Assembly: GCF_002934665.1 (NCBI RefSeq)
Contig: NZ_NIRS01000003.1
Coordinates: 372,001 to 436,000 of the forward strand
DNA: 64,000 nucleotides
Direction: 5' to 3'
From: Pseudomonas laurylsulfatiphila
GTDB lineage: Bacteria > Pseudomonadota > Gammaproteobacteria > Pseudomonadales > Pseudomonadaceae
The translations under genes and the position numbers were made by a program. Shown here one piece after another: positions 1-8,575 of the stretch. Each line of letters starts with the position of its first letter. Position 1 is the first letter of the stretch. The notes beneath the pieces were generated by a model that was not told the DNA's origin, did no database searches, and saw only the letters and a list, made by a program, of their open reading frames with translations.

Positions 1-1419
1 CGGGCGTAACACAACATGGGCTTGCCCCACCTCACCCAGCCTGTCGTCGGCAATGCCGATCACCGCAACCTGGGCGATCGCCTCGTGTTCCATGAGCAGG
101 CGCTCCAGCTCCGCCGGGTAGCAGTTGAAGCCGCCGACGATGAACATGTCCTTGAGCCGATCAGTGATGCGCAGGTATCCGCGCTCGTCTAGCACACCGA
201 CGTCCCCGGTGTGCAACCAACCTTGTGCATCGATAGCCTCGGCGGTGGCTTGGGGGTCGTCGAAGTAGCCTTGCATTAGGTTGTAGCCGCGGATCAACAC
301 CTCACCCGGCTGCCCCGGTGGCAGCGGCCGGCCCTGAGCATCCACACAACGCAGTTCGATACCTTCCAGCGGGCGGCCACAGCTCTGGGCAATGGTCTGC
401 ACATCGTCCCCCGGCCGGCAGACCGTGGCCAAGCCGCAGCATTCGGTGAGACCATAGGCAGTGATCACGCTGGCGAAACCCAGTTCGTCACGCATCCGTT
501 GAACCAATACTGGCGGCACCGAGGCTGCACCGGTGACTGCGACGCGCAACGAAGACAGGTCGAAATCGCTGCGCCGTGGGTGCTCCAGCATGGCGCCATA
601 GAGCGCCGGTGGCCCGGGCAGGAACGTCACCCGGTCGCGCTCGACCCGCTGCAACACAGCCTCGGCGTCGAAGGTCGCCTGGGGCAGGATGGTCGCCCCA
701 CGGATCAACGCGGCGAGCCAGCCAGCCTTGAAGCCGAAGCTGTGGAAGAACGGACTGACGATCAAGTAGCGGTCGCCGGCGCGTAGATCGACAATCTCGC
801 CCCAACTGTCGAACAGTCGCAGGTTCTGGCCCTGGGCGCAGAGCACGCCCTTGGGGTAACCGGTAGTGCCCGAGGTGAACATCAAGTCGCAAGGGCTGTC
901 GCCGTCCTGGATATCAATGCGCTGTTGCAACACCTCGTCGGGTACCTGCGCAGCGAGTGCGAGGAAATCCACCCAGTCGTTGTCGTCCTCGCGCCCTCCT
1001 TCCAGCACTACGGTACGTGCCAGTTGCGGCAGCGCCTGGTCACGCAACAGATCGGGGTAGTAACTGCCGAGGAACTCGCCGACACAGAACAACAGCCGCG
1101 CACCGCTGCGCCCGAGGATATCGGCGGCCTCGTCGCCCTTCAGACGGGTGCTGAGCGGCACTAGGATCGCCCCGGCGAACAGACCGCCGAGGGCTGCGAC
1201 TAGCCACTGATGGCTATTGGGCGCCCAGATGGCGACCCGTTCCCCCGGCTGCAGTCCCAGCGCCAGCAGCGCCCGCCCGGCCAGGCGACTCAAGTGCTGG
1301 AGTTCAGCGTAACTGAGCTGCAGTCCCTGGTCGTCAATGGCGATACGCTGGGCATGTTCCCGGCCCGCTAAGGCCAGGGCGGCGGCAATGGTCTGCGGCT
1401 TGCCGTTTGCCCCATTCAT
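1..1419 (-). CDS. Acyl-CoA synthetase (AMP-forming), C-terminus cut by window edge
   Basis: Activates a carboxylic acid to its CoA thioester through an acyl-adenylate. The frame is open from the ATG at 1419 to the window edge (473 codons), so it is partial. The AMP-binding signature [11 protein letters not shown] is at residues 181-191, and later the family's YGLTE and TGDVG motifs are visible. The start overlaps the stop of the upstream reductase gene by 4 nt (ATGA), which suggests translational coupling. It is the last visible gene of a seven-gene minus-strand operon with three dehydrogenases and a Rieske oxygenase. The natural substrate is probably a steroid or terpenoid side-chain acid; that is inference, and a general medium- or long-chain synthetase is the alternative. 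Confidence 0.85.
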   Translation of the reverse strand, partial: MNGANGKPQTIAAALALAGREHAQRIAIDDQGLQLSYAELQHLSRLAGRALLALGLQPGERVAIWAPNSHQWLVAALGGLFAGAILVPLSTRLKGDEAADILGRSGARLLFCVGEFLGSYYPDLLRDQALPQLARTVVLEGGREDDNDWVDFLALAAQVPDEVLQQRIDIQDGDSPCDLMFTSGTTGYPKGVLCAQGQNLRLFDSWGEIVDLRAGDRYLIVSPFFHSFGFKAGWLAALIRGATILPQATFDAEAVLQRVERDRVTFLPGPPALYGAMLEHPRRSDFDLSSLRVAVTGAASVPPVLVQRMRDELGFASVITAYGLTECCGLATVCRPGDDVQTIAQSCGRPLEGIELRCVDAQGRPLPPGQPGEVLIRGYNLMQGYFDDPQATAEAIDAQGWLHTGDVGVLDERGYLRITDRLKDMFIVGGFNCYPAELERLLMEHEAIAQVAVIGIADDRLGEVGQAHVVLRP

Positions 1420-2516
1420 GACGGAACCTCCTGCAAGCCAATAGCTGCCAGCGCCGGATAATCGCTGTAACCGCGAGCACCCGGGGTATAGAGGGTGGTT
1501 CGATCGAATTCGCTGAGCTCCGCTTGCTGGCGCAAGCGCGTCACAAGATCGGGGTTGGCAATAAAGTGCCGGGCGAAGGACACCGCCTCGCCGAGCCCGT
1601 CGTCCAACGCCTTGGCCGCGCTGCGGCCGTCGAAGCCGTCATTGAGGATTAAGGCCCCGCCGAAGTGGCGGCGAGCCAAGGCAAAGGCATCCAGCTCGGC
1701 CATTGGCGAGCGGCTGACGTGGACATAAGCCAGCCCCAACGGGTCAACAGCAGCGAGCAAGGCGCCATAGGTCGCCAGCGGGTAGCTATCGTTCATATCG
1801 TTGTAGGGGTTGCCGGGACAAATGCGCAGGCCGACCCGTCCGGCACCAATTGCTTCGGCCATGGCCTCCAGGCATTCCACAGTGAAGCGGATTCGCCGCT
1901 GCAGGGAACCGCCGTAGTTGTCCAGGCGCCGATTGCTGCATTCGAGCAGGAACTGCATCGGCAGATAACCGCTGCTGCAGTGCAGCTCCACGCCGTCGAA
2001 GCCGGCCACGCGGGCATTGAGCGCAGCGTTGCGGTATTCCTCGATTACCTCGACAATCTCCGCGGCCTGCAGCGCACGCGGTAACTCCATCGGCACAATG
2101 CCGTGGCTGTCGCTGTAGAGGCTGCCCTGAGCCGCAATCTCCGAGGGGGCGACGGTTTCAGCACCTTCAGCTTTGTTGTGGCGGCTGGCGACCCGGCCTA
2201 CGTGCATCAGTTGCAATACTCTGCTGGCACCGCCCGGCTGCAGCGCCGCGGTGACCCGGCGCCAGGCCTCGATCTGGCCCGGCGTGACGATCCCTGGTGT
2301 ACGGCAATATCCCTTGCCGGCCTCGCTCGGGTAGGTGCCCTCGGCCACGATCAGGCCGGCATCGCTCCGTTGACCGTAGTAGGCCGCGTGCAGCTCGCCC
2401 GGAACGCCGTTGGCGTCGGCGCGGCTGCGGGTCATGGGCGCCATGACAATGCGGTTGGCCAAGCGCAGCTCGCCCAGTTGGACAGACTCAAATAACTTGT
2501 TTTCTACAGCCCTCAT
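1416..2516 (-). CDS. Old Yellow Enzyme-family NADH:flavin oxidoreductase
   Basis: FMN-dependent ene-reductase of 366 residues that should reduce the C=C bond of an enone. The N-terminus has the family's [13 protein letters not shown] stretch, and the C-terminal half has the barrel motif [14 protein letters not shown]. The usual substrate-binding pair H-x-x-H or H-x-x-N is here H-C-S-S (in ELHCSSGYL), so the second residue is Ser, while the proton-donor Tyr is kept. The start is taken at the ATG at 2516, which overlaps the upstream TGA (TGATG). The family is shared with NemA, YqjM and the bile-acid reductases BaiCD and BaiH. In this operon it probably acts on a ring enone, but the exact substrate cannot be read from sequence. 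Confidence 0.85.
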   Translation of the reverse strand: MRAVENKLFESVQLGELRLANRIVMAPMTRSRADANGVPGELHAAYYGQRSDAGLIVAEGTYPSEAGKGYCRTPGIVTPGQIEAWRRVTAALQPGGASRVLQLMHVGRVASRHNKAEGAETVAPSEIAAQGSLYSDSHGIVPMELPRALQAAEIVEVIEEYRNAALNARVAGFDGVELHCSSGYLPMQFLLECSNRRLDNYGGSLQRRIRFTVECLEAMAEAIGAGRVGLRICPGNPYNDMNDSYPLATYGALLAAVDPLGLAYVHVSRSPMAELDAFALARRHFGGALILNDGFDGRSAAKALDDGLGEAVSFARHFIANPDLVTRLRQQAELSEFDRTTLYTPGARGYSDYPALAAIGLQEVPS

Positions 2517-3142
2517 CAACGCACCCTCACACGTGGCACGGCGCTACCACGACGCATCGTTTCGAGGAATCGATCCAACGGTGCCGGTTCGGCGATCTGC
2601 GGCAAGCTGTCGTCGGGCTTTGCCTGCCAGAACGTCTTCCAACTCGGCCATAGTTCATGCCAAGAGCCGTCGTAGGGTTCCCGCCCCGGCCAGCGCATCT
2701 TCTTTTCGCCGATCGGCGGCTTGTTCAGGTCGCTGGCGTAGAGGTAGCACGGCAGGCGGCGGCGGAAGTACCATTGACCGTCGATGCGCTGGTAGTCATC
2801 CCAGTAGAGCATTTGCATGATCACCCACTCAGGCCCCGCCTCGTGTTCGTTCTTGGAGTAGACCACTCCACTAGCATTGTCGCGGTCCTTGAATTCGATG
2901 ATATGGCCGCCGATGTGGTGCGATGTGGTACTGAACTGCAGGCGCAGGGTGTCGTCGATCCAGGCCTTGAGGTCGGCTCGGCCGACCTTATCCTGACTAA
3001 CCTTGATGTCTTCGGGGAACAACCCGACCCAGGCATCCAGGTCACGCATGTCCAGGGCCAGGGCGTACTTGGCCGGCAGCATGCGAATCTGCTCCAGCGA
3101 TTCCAGGCGGTCGAGGCGCTCGAGCACTGTCTGTTCGTTCAT
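2516..3142 (-). CDS. SnoaL-like / NTF2-fold protein, possible dehydratase or cyclase-type enzyme
   Basis: 208-residue single-domain protein of the SnoaL_4 group (NTF2-like fold). Tyr26 and Asp31 and a His cluster (His75, His76, His80) fall where scytalone dehydratase and the bile-acid 7-alpha-dehydratase BaiE carry catalytic residues. This comparison is from memory of the family, not an alignment. A GAGG ribosome site precedes the ATG at 3142. It sits between an ene-reductase gene and three dehydrogenase genes, a context like bile-acid dehydroxylation gene sets. An isomerase or a small non-catalytic subunit remain possible. Confidence 0.72.
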   Translation of the reverse strand: MNEQTVLERLDRLESLEQIRMLPAKYALALDMRDLDAWVGLFPEDIKVSQDKVGRADLKAWIDDTLRLQFSTTSHHIGGHIIEFKDRDNASGVVYSKNEHEAGPEWVIMQMLYWDDYQRIDGQWYFRRRLPCYLYASDLNKPPIGEKKMRWPGREPYDGSWHELWPSWKTFWQAKPDDSLPQIAEPAPLDRFLETMRRGSAVPRVRVR

Positions 3143-3153
3143 CGTGGGCTACC

Positions 3154-3918
3154 TCAGCGTTGCGAAGAAATATTGCCGCCGTCCACCAGGATCTCGGCGG
3201 CATTGATATAGCTGGCTTCTTCCGATAGCAGGAAGCGCACCACCCGGCCCAACTCCTCCGGCTGGCCAAGGCGACCAAGCAGAATGCGCCGCTCGAACAT
3301 CCCCGGATTTGCCGCCGCAATCGGAGCGACCATCGGTGTGAGGATCTGCCCTGGCGACACCGAATTGACGCGGATACCATCGGCGCCGAGGGCATCGGCC
3401 AGCGAACGCACCAACGACAACATGCCGCCCTTCGACGCGCTGTAGGCGGGGATCAAGCCATTGCCCAAGGTGGCGTTGATCGAGGCGATACCGACCACCG
3501 CAGCCCCCGGATTGGCGCGCAGATCCGGCAACATGGCCTGCACCAACAGGGCCATGGCCCGCAGATTGACGTTCAACACGGCATCCCAGCGCTCGGCGCT
3601 GAGTTGCTCGAGTCCACTCTGGTCGACCACACCGGCGGCGTGCACCAAGGCGCCCGGGGCACCCAGCTCGGCGCGGGTGCGAACCAGTGCGGGAGCGATG
3701 GCAGCGGCGTCACACAGGTCTATGCCGATGCCTAAGCAAGGCACGCCGTATTGCTCGGCAAGACGCGCGGCGACGGCCTGTGCCTTGTCTTGCTGAAGGT
3801 CCCAGATGATCGCCGACCGTCCGACTGCAGCGAGGGCTTCGGCGCAGGCTGCGCCAATGCCTGAGGCGCCGCCGGTCACCAACACCGGGCTTGCGGGAGT
3901 ATTCAATAGGTTGTGCAT
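3154..3918 (-). CDS. Short-chain dehydrogenase/reductase (SDR), copy A
   Basis: 254-residue classical SDR: NAD(P)-dependent oxidation of an alcohol to a ketone or the reverse. The cofactor motif GGASGIG is near residue 17 and the active-site motif YSASK is in the second half, preceded by the catalytic Ser of GIASINA. The C-terminus ends with the usual VDGG segment. It lies in tandem with two other SDR genes with gaps of 4-13 nt, so all three are co-transcribed. The likely role is oxidation of a ring hydroxyl group, each SDR having its own position or stereochemistry. That division of labour is inference. Confidence 0.85.
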   Translation of the reverse strand: MHNLLNTPASPVLVTGGASGIGAACAEALAAVGRSAIIWDLQQDKAQAVAARLAEQYGVPCLGIGIDLCDAAAIAPALVRTRAELGAPGALVHAAGVVDQSGLEQLSAERWDAVLNVNLRAMALLVQAMLPDLRANPGAAVVGIASINATLGNGLIPAYSASKGGMLSLVRSLADALGADGIRVNSVSPGQILTPMVAPIAAANPGMFERRILLGRLGQPEELGRVVRFLLSEEASYINAAEILVDGGNISSQR

Positions 3919-3922
3919 GGTG

Positions 3923-4732
3923 TTATTCCTGTCTCAGTTTGCTGGAGGTCTGCGAGGTGTAATCGCTGGCGCCGACGTTCAATTCGCACGTCTTGCCGCC
4001 GTCGACCACAAGCTGCTGCCCAGTGATATAGGACGACTCGTTCGATGCCAGGAAGAGAATGGCGTTGGCCACTTCTCCCGGTTCACCGATGCGTCGCAGC
4101 GGCACGGCGCGTGCCGTGCCGGCGATCATCTGCTCGCTGCGCATGGCCTCGCGGGTGCCCTCGCTCCACACCACACCAGGGATCACCACATTTACCCGGA
4201 TGTTGTCCGGTGCGCCCTCCAGGGCGGCGGCCCGGCTGAAATTAACCACACCGGCCTTGGCTGCGCCGTAGGCGGACAGGCCGGGACTGCCGAGCAGGCC
4301 GACCACCGAGCCCATGTTGATGATGGAACCGCCCCTGCCCTGCATCGCGCGAAAGGCCGCACGGGTGCCGAAGAAGGCCACGTCGAGACTGCCGCGCAAA
4401 CTCTTGTGCCAGTCCTCGGTACTGAGTTGAGCCAATGGCCCCCAGGTGTAATTGACTGCGTTGTTGACCATCACATCGAGTTGGCCGAAACGCTCGAGGG
4501 TGCGGCTGACCGCACGCTCGATGGCCTGCTCGTCAGTAACATCGGTCTGCACCCAATCGGCCTCGCCACCTTGCTCGCGAATCAGCGCTGCCATGGCCTC
4601 GATGGGCTCGCGGCGGCGGCCGCACAACATCACCCGGGCGCCCTCGGTGGCGAACAACTGCGCGGTGGCCGCACCGATACCGGTACCGGCTCCGCTAATC
4701 AACGCCACCTTATTTTGTAGTCTCGCACTCAT
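3923..4732 (-). CDS. Short-chain dehydrogenase/reductase (SDR), copy B
   Basis: 269-residue classical SDR with GAGTGIG at residues 15-21, a VNNAVN segment in place of the usual NNAG, and the active-site YGAAK. The residue after the cofactor strand is Gly-Arg-Arg (LCGRRRE), which favours NADP(H). It has a C-terminal tail of about 25 residues beyond the common VDGG end (TCELNVGASDYTSQTSS), longer than its two neighbours. An AAAGGAA ribosome site precedes the ATG. It is the middle member of the SDR trio. A hydroxysteroid dehydrogenase-type role is inferred from operon context only. Confidence 0.85.
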   Translation of the reverse strand: MSARLQNKVALISGAGTGIGAATAQLFATEGARVMLCGRRREPIEAMAALIREQGGEADWVQTDVTDEQAIERAVSRTLERFGQLDVMVNNAVNYTWGPLAQLSTEDWHKSLRGSLDVAFFGTRAAFRAMQGRGGSIINMGSVVGLLGSPGLSAYGAAKAGVVNFSRAAALEGAPDNIRVNVVIPGVVWSEGTREAMRSEQMIAGTARAVPLRRIGEPGEVANAILFLASNESSYITGQQLVVDGGKTCELNVGASDYTSQTSSKLRQE

Positions 4733-4745
4733 CTTGTTCTTCCTT

Positions 4746-5573
4746 TCAAAGCATCAACATGCCGCCGCTGGCGGCCAGGGTCTGGCCGGTGAAGGCACTG
4801 GATTCGTCGCTGGCCAGAAACAGGCTGGTCTGGGCGATTTCCCCAGGTTCGAGCATGTGCCCCAGCGGGATGGCTCGTTCCAGGGCCTTGGCCCACTCTT
4901 CGGAAATCGATTGCATCAGAGGGGTACGGGTCGGCCCAGGGCAGATGGCGTTGACTCGGATGCCACGTGCGCCGAGGTCGCGCGCCAGGCATTTGGTCAT
5001 GCCGAGCATCGCCGCCTTGGCCGCACAGTACGCCAGCGGCCCCTCGCCACTGAGCGCCGAGGAACTGGCAATGTTGACGATCGAGCCGCGGCTGGCGCAG
5101 GCGATCATTAGTCGAACAGCGGAGCGGCTGCAGTAAAAGGCGCCGTCCAGATTGATTGCGAGCAGGCGTCGCCAGCCCTCGTCTGTGAGGTCGACCACCA
5201 TATCGGTGAATACCTCCGGCACCCGACCGGCGGCGAGTTGCTCGTTACGCTGGGCAAGGCGCTGCTGGTACAGGTCGAAGCCGTCACCAGGCACCTGTCC
5301 AAGACCGGCATTATTGACAAGCACGTCGAGGCGGCCAAAACGCTGCTCGATCTCGACGAACAGCCGTTGCACCGAGGCGCCATCGGCGATGTCGCACCCC
5401 CATGCCAAGCCTTCGGCGCCCGCCGGGAGAGTTTCCAGCACTCGGCGCGCCGCCGCCTCGTCGATATCGGCCAACACCACACGAGCACCCTCGGCGGCGA
5501 ACAACTCCGCAGTGGCGCGACCTATACCCGAACCTGCCCCCGTGACCAAGGCAACCTTGTTTGCAAGTCTCAT
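4746..5573 (-). CDS. Short-chain dehydrogenase/reductase (SDR), copy C
   Basis: 275-residue classical SDR with GAGSGIG at residues 12-18, NNAGLG, and active-site YCAAK. The first beta-strand pair ends in ADIDE, the acidic residue typical of NAD(H) preference, in contrast to copy B. An insertion of about 20 residues follows NNAG (GDGFDLYQQRLAQRNEQL), which probably enlarges the substrate pocket. A GAGGAG ribosome site lies 6 nt before the ATG. It follows the Rieske oxygenase gene with a 10-nt gap, so it is the second gene of the operon. Confidence 0.85.
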   Translation of the reverse strand: MRLANKVALVTGAGSGIGRATAELFAAEGARVVLADIDEAAARRVLETLPAGAEGLAWGCDIADGASVQRLFVEIEQRFGRLDVLVNNAGLGQVPGDGFDLYQQRLAQRNEQLAAGRVPEVFTDMVVDLTDEGWRRLLAINLDGAFYCSRSAVRLMIACASRGSIVNIASSSALSGEGPLAYCAAKAAMLGMTKCLARDLGARGIRVNAICPGPTRTPLMQSISEEWAKALERAIPLGHMLEPGEIAQTSLFLASDESSAFTGQTLAASGGMLML

Positions 5574-5583
5574 GGCAGGCTCC

Positions 5584-6666
5584 TCAGATCAGGTGCAGTT
5601 CGCTACGGGCCAATTCGGGCACCGCATCGAGGGTTTTCCAGTTGCCGTCCCGGTGTTCGAACACCTTGAGCTCCGGGGCCGGTAGCGCTGCAACATCGGT
5701 GTAGAACTGCTCGTACCACTCACGTAGCTGATACACCGGGCCGTCGCCGTCAGAAAGTACAGGTTTGTCCACGCGGATCTTGTTGTGCCAGATCTCCACG
5801 TCCTGGAAGAACGACTTGTGCGCCTGCTCGGAATAGGATTGGGCGATGGCTTGGTTTTGCTCTTCGGATAGCCCCGGGACCTTGCGCACCTTGATCGCGT
5901 AACGCAGCTCGAAGCTGCTCTGGTCGATCGGCACGTGGCAGTTCAGAAGGATGGTATCGACGGTCTGCCCAGCGGTTTCGGCGCGCATGCGGGTGATGTG
6001 GTAAGCGGGCCCGAAGTAGGCGCTGTCGGCACACAGTCCACGGCCGAGCAGTTCGCTGTCCTCGCCGCGGAACATCTGGTAGCCGATGTGGCCATCGAAG
6101 GTGTTACAAAAATAACTCGCCGGCGAGCCGTGCACAGGGCCGAAATGGGCAGAGTCCGCCAGGTTGTCCACCAGCTCGCGGCAGTTGGTGTTAATCACCA
6201 TCTTGCGCATCATCCAGTCGGTCCATTGCTCAGAGAAGCAGGCGTCGATGCGCGGGATCATCACCTCCGGATCCGGTACGTTGCCCTCGGCGTCGTGCCA
6301 GATGAACAGCAGCTTATTCTGCTCCAGGATCGGCCAGCTTTTGATCTTGGCACGCGGCGGGATGCGCTTGGCGTAAGGGATGTCATCACAGACACCATCA
6401 GCGCCCCAGCGCCAGTGGTGGAACGGACACCGCAGGGAATTGCCTTCCACGCAGCCGTCACTGAGATCGGCGCCCATGTGCGGGCAGTAACCGTCGAGGA
6501 TATTCAGCGTTCCATCGTCACCGCGAAAGGCCACCAGGCGAGTGCCAAAGATGTTCAGCCGATGGGGATTGCCATCGGCGAAATCGGCGGCCAGACCGAG
6601 ACAATGCCAGCCGCGGGCAAAGCGTTGCACCACGCTCGGTGCTTGATCGTTCATCGAAATGTCCAT
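5584..6666 (-). CDS. Rieske non-heme iron oxygenase, KshA-like (3-ketosteroid 9-alpha-hydroxylase type)
   Basis: 360-residue oxygenase component that should hydroxylate a ring carbon using O2 and electrons from a separate reductase. The Rieske cluster ligands are C61-P-H63 and C80-x2-H83. The mononuclear iron site is D171, H174 and H179 in DNLADSAHFGPVH, and a QDVEIW segment supplies the final acidic ligand, as in KshA. The Rieske region CPFHHWRWGADGVC also resembles KshA closely. No KshB-type reductase is in the window, so electrons must come from elsewhere. It is the first gene of the operon and has a putative regulator dyad 62 bp upstream. A related isoprenoid oxygenase is the alternative. 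Confidence 0.85.
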   Translation of the reverse strand: MDISMNDQAPSVVQRFARGWHCLGLAADFADGNPHRLNIFGTRLVAFRGDDGTLNILDGYCPHMGADLSDGCVEGNSLRCPFHHWRWGADGVCDDIPYAKRIPPRAKIKSWPILEQNKLLFIWHDAEGNVPDPEVMIPRIDACFSEQWTDWMMRKMVINTNCRELVDNLADSAHFGPVHGSPASYFCNTFDGHIGYQMFRGEDSELLGRGLCADSAYFGPAYHITRMRAETAGQTVDTILLNCHVPIDQSSFELRYAIKVRKVPGLSEEQNQAIAQSYSEQAHKSFFQDVEIWHNKIRVDKPVLSDGDGPVYQLREWYEQFYTDVAALPAPELKVFEHRDGNWKTLDAVPELARSELHLI

Positions 6667-6727
6667 GCTGCTTTCCCCTAAGGTGATGGATATCGACCCG
6701 AATAATCCCTAGCACGCCCCCAACTCA

Positions 6728-6747
6728 CATCCCTTGACGGGACTAAC
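6728..6747 (-). promoter_or_regulatory. Putative operator dyad A (CATCCCT-N6-GACTAAC)
   Basis: 20-bp site between the Rieske operon and the divergent LuxR-type gene. It matches three other sites in the cluster with the same 6-bp spacer, each upstream of a minus-strand unit. It is 62 bp from the oxygenase start and 205 bp from the regulator start. Binding by a LuxR-type regulator is inferred. Confidence 0.55.
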
Positions 6748-6952
6748 CCCTAAGGGTGACTTGGCCGAAATAGGGCTCTGATAGCCGCCCTGGACTGAGG
6801 CGAGGTGGAATTAGCAAAATTAAGCGACCGCCGCATCCTCCATTCGAACGATGTCTGCTGCGACTCTGCGGGTGAGGCTTGACTGGCAACAACGTCGTCG
6901 CCGCTGCGCTAAGGGCCGCGACATCCGAGGTAAACCAAGTTGAGCGAGGTCT

Positions 6953-8101
6953 ATGGACACTGCCAACGTTTCGCTGGATGAGCTTTGCCAACTCATCGAA
7001 CTCATCTATGAAGGGGCCGGTGAAACATGGCCCTGGCAACAAAGCCTCGAACGGTTGCGCAGCCTCCTGGGGGCCAACTACGCAACCCTGATTCTGCGCC
7101 CGTCAACGCCCGATGATTGCGGGTTCATGGTCAATGCTGGCGCCGTCTCGACCTGGGCGGTCAGCGCCTATGGCAGCACCTACTATGCCCTCGACCCCTT
7201 CATCGGCCTGCCTCCCGGCGAAGTGCACACGGTGACGGAAATACTCGGCGAGGAGCGCTGGCTGAACTCCGACTTCTACCAGCAGTTCAACGAACCGCTG
7301 GACATCTTCTACATACTGGGCGCCGATCTGCACAGTACGGATGGCCGTGAATGCCGCCTGCGCATCTGCCGGCCACGCCGGGACGGCGCCTTCAGTGTGG
7401 CGGACAAAGCGCTCTGCAAGCGCCTGTTGCCGCACCTGCGGCGAGCGGTCAGCCTACGCGGTCAGCTCAAACGCAGCGAGGCCGAACGGCTTCTGTACGC
7501 CTCGACCGTGGAGCGTCTACAGATCGGCACGATAATCCTCGACGACCAATACAAGGTACTGGAGTGCAACCAGGCCGCCCAAGACCTGCTGACCGAGAAC
7601 GACGGTCTGAGCTTGCTCAACGACAGCCTGCAGGCCGCTTTCGAGCGCGACAACAATGCTTTGCAGCAACTGATCGGCCAGGTTCGGGAACAGCGCGTGC
7701 GGCCTGGGCCGCAGATCGCCGAGGCAATCACATTGCAGCGGCCTTCCGGCCGCGCCAGCCTCGGCGTTGTGGTGCGCAGCTTGCCGCGCCTGGACAGTCC
7801 GGAAAGACGTCAACCGGCTCTGGTGGTCTACCTGCGTGACCCGCTGCACAAGGCCTGCGTGCACCAGCAGACGCTACGCCAATTGTTCGGTTTGACCCCA
7901 ACCGAAGCCGAACTGACGATCCAGTTGGCCCACGGCCATTCCCTGGAGGAAGCGGGCGAGCGGCTGAACATCCGACGTAACACCGTGAAAACTCACATGC
8001 GTTCAATCTATGCCAAAACCGGCGTCACCCGTCACAGCGAACTTACCCATATGCTGCATAACAGCGTGGCGGTGTTCGGCGGCGATTCGTCTCTCAGCTG
8101 A
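6953..8101 (+). CDS. LuxR-type transcriptional regulator (copy 1)
   Basis: 382-residue cytoplasmic regulator. The N-terminal half has no named domain that I recognise. A PAS-like stretch (VERLQIGTIILDD) is near residue 185. A LuxR-type helix-turn-helix lies at about 310-365, with LTPTEAEL, LAHGHSLEEA and RRNTVKTHMRSIYAKTGV. It is colinear with and clearly similar to the regulator at 14481, so the two are duplicates. The architecture resembles TeiR, the testosterone-responsive regulator of Comamonas. A GAGG ribosome site precedes the ATG. It is divergent from the Rieske operon and probably activates the cluster in response to the substrate. Confidence 0.85.
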   Translation: MDTANVSLDELCQLIELIYEGAGETWPWQQSLERLRSLLGANYATLILRPSTPDDCGFMVNAGAVSTWAVSAYGSTYYALDPFIGLPPGEVHTVTEILGEERWLNSDFYQQFNEPLDIFYILGADLHSTDGRECRLRICRPRRDGAFSVADKALCKRLLPHLRRAVSLRGQLKRSEAERLLYASTVERLQIGTIILDDQYKVLECNQAAQDLLTENDGLSLLNDSLQAAFERDNNALQQLIGQVREQRVRPGPQIAEAITLQRPSGRASLGVVVRSLPRLDSPERRQPALVVYLRDPLHKACVHQQTLRQLFGLTPTEAELTIQLAHGHSLEEAGERLNIRRNTVKTHMRSIYAKTGVTRHSELTHMLHNSVAVFGGDSSLS

Positions 8102-8575
8102 GGCACAGCCCGGAGCGCAACGTACCCTTGACCTTGTCGGCCGCGCTCAGCTGCATCAGATCGTGCAGCCGGGGCGGCAATGTGAAGTTGGCCAAGTTCT
8201 CGGAACCAGAAGAGGAAAGCCCGATTGGCTAGCGCACCCTTGCTTGCCAAAGATCGAGCCGATGTTGATGATTGAACTGCCGTCCTGGTGGCAGTGATGT
8301 TACCCAGGCTGGTCACACCAGCCGCGTTGACCAGAACGTCGATAAGTCCCAAGAGTTGGTGCACATCCTCCACGCAATGCTGCACTTGTGCCTCTGCCCG
8401 TACATCCAGGCAGAGGAACAGCGGCGACATCTGCAGCCCTTCGGGGCTGGTCAGGGCTTGCACGACCGGCGCACCGATTTCAGTCACACCACTCGGGCAA
8501 CCTCGGCGGCAAATCGGCACACGCATGGCAAACCGATGCCGCGCCGTCGGTGACCTTGCCTTCAAGTCGCGTCAT
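8095..8575 (-). pseudogene. Decayed short-chain dehydrogenase gene
   Basis: The minus strand begins with a normal SDR start (MTRLEGKVT, ATG at 8575) but then runs out of frame. Recognisable SDR blocks persist in different frames: LDVRAEAQVQ and IDVLVNAAGVTSLGNIT around 8310-8420, then DGSSIINIGSIFGKQG around 8230-8275. The cofactor-binding core, the region between NIT and DGSS, and everything after the catalytic Ser are missing. At least two frameshifts and two deletions are needed to explain this. It lies between the regulator and the flavoprotein gene and is the remnant of a fourth dehydrogenase of the cluster. The last 90 bp may belong to another lost gene. Confidence 0.7.
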
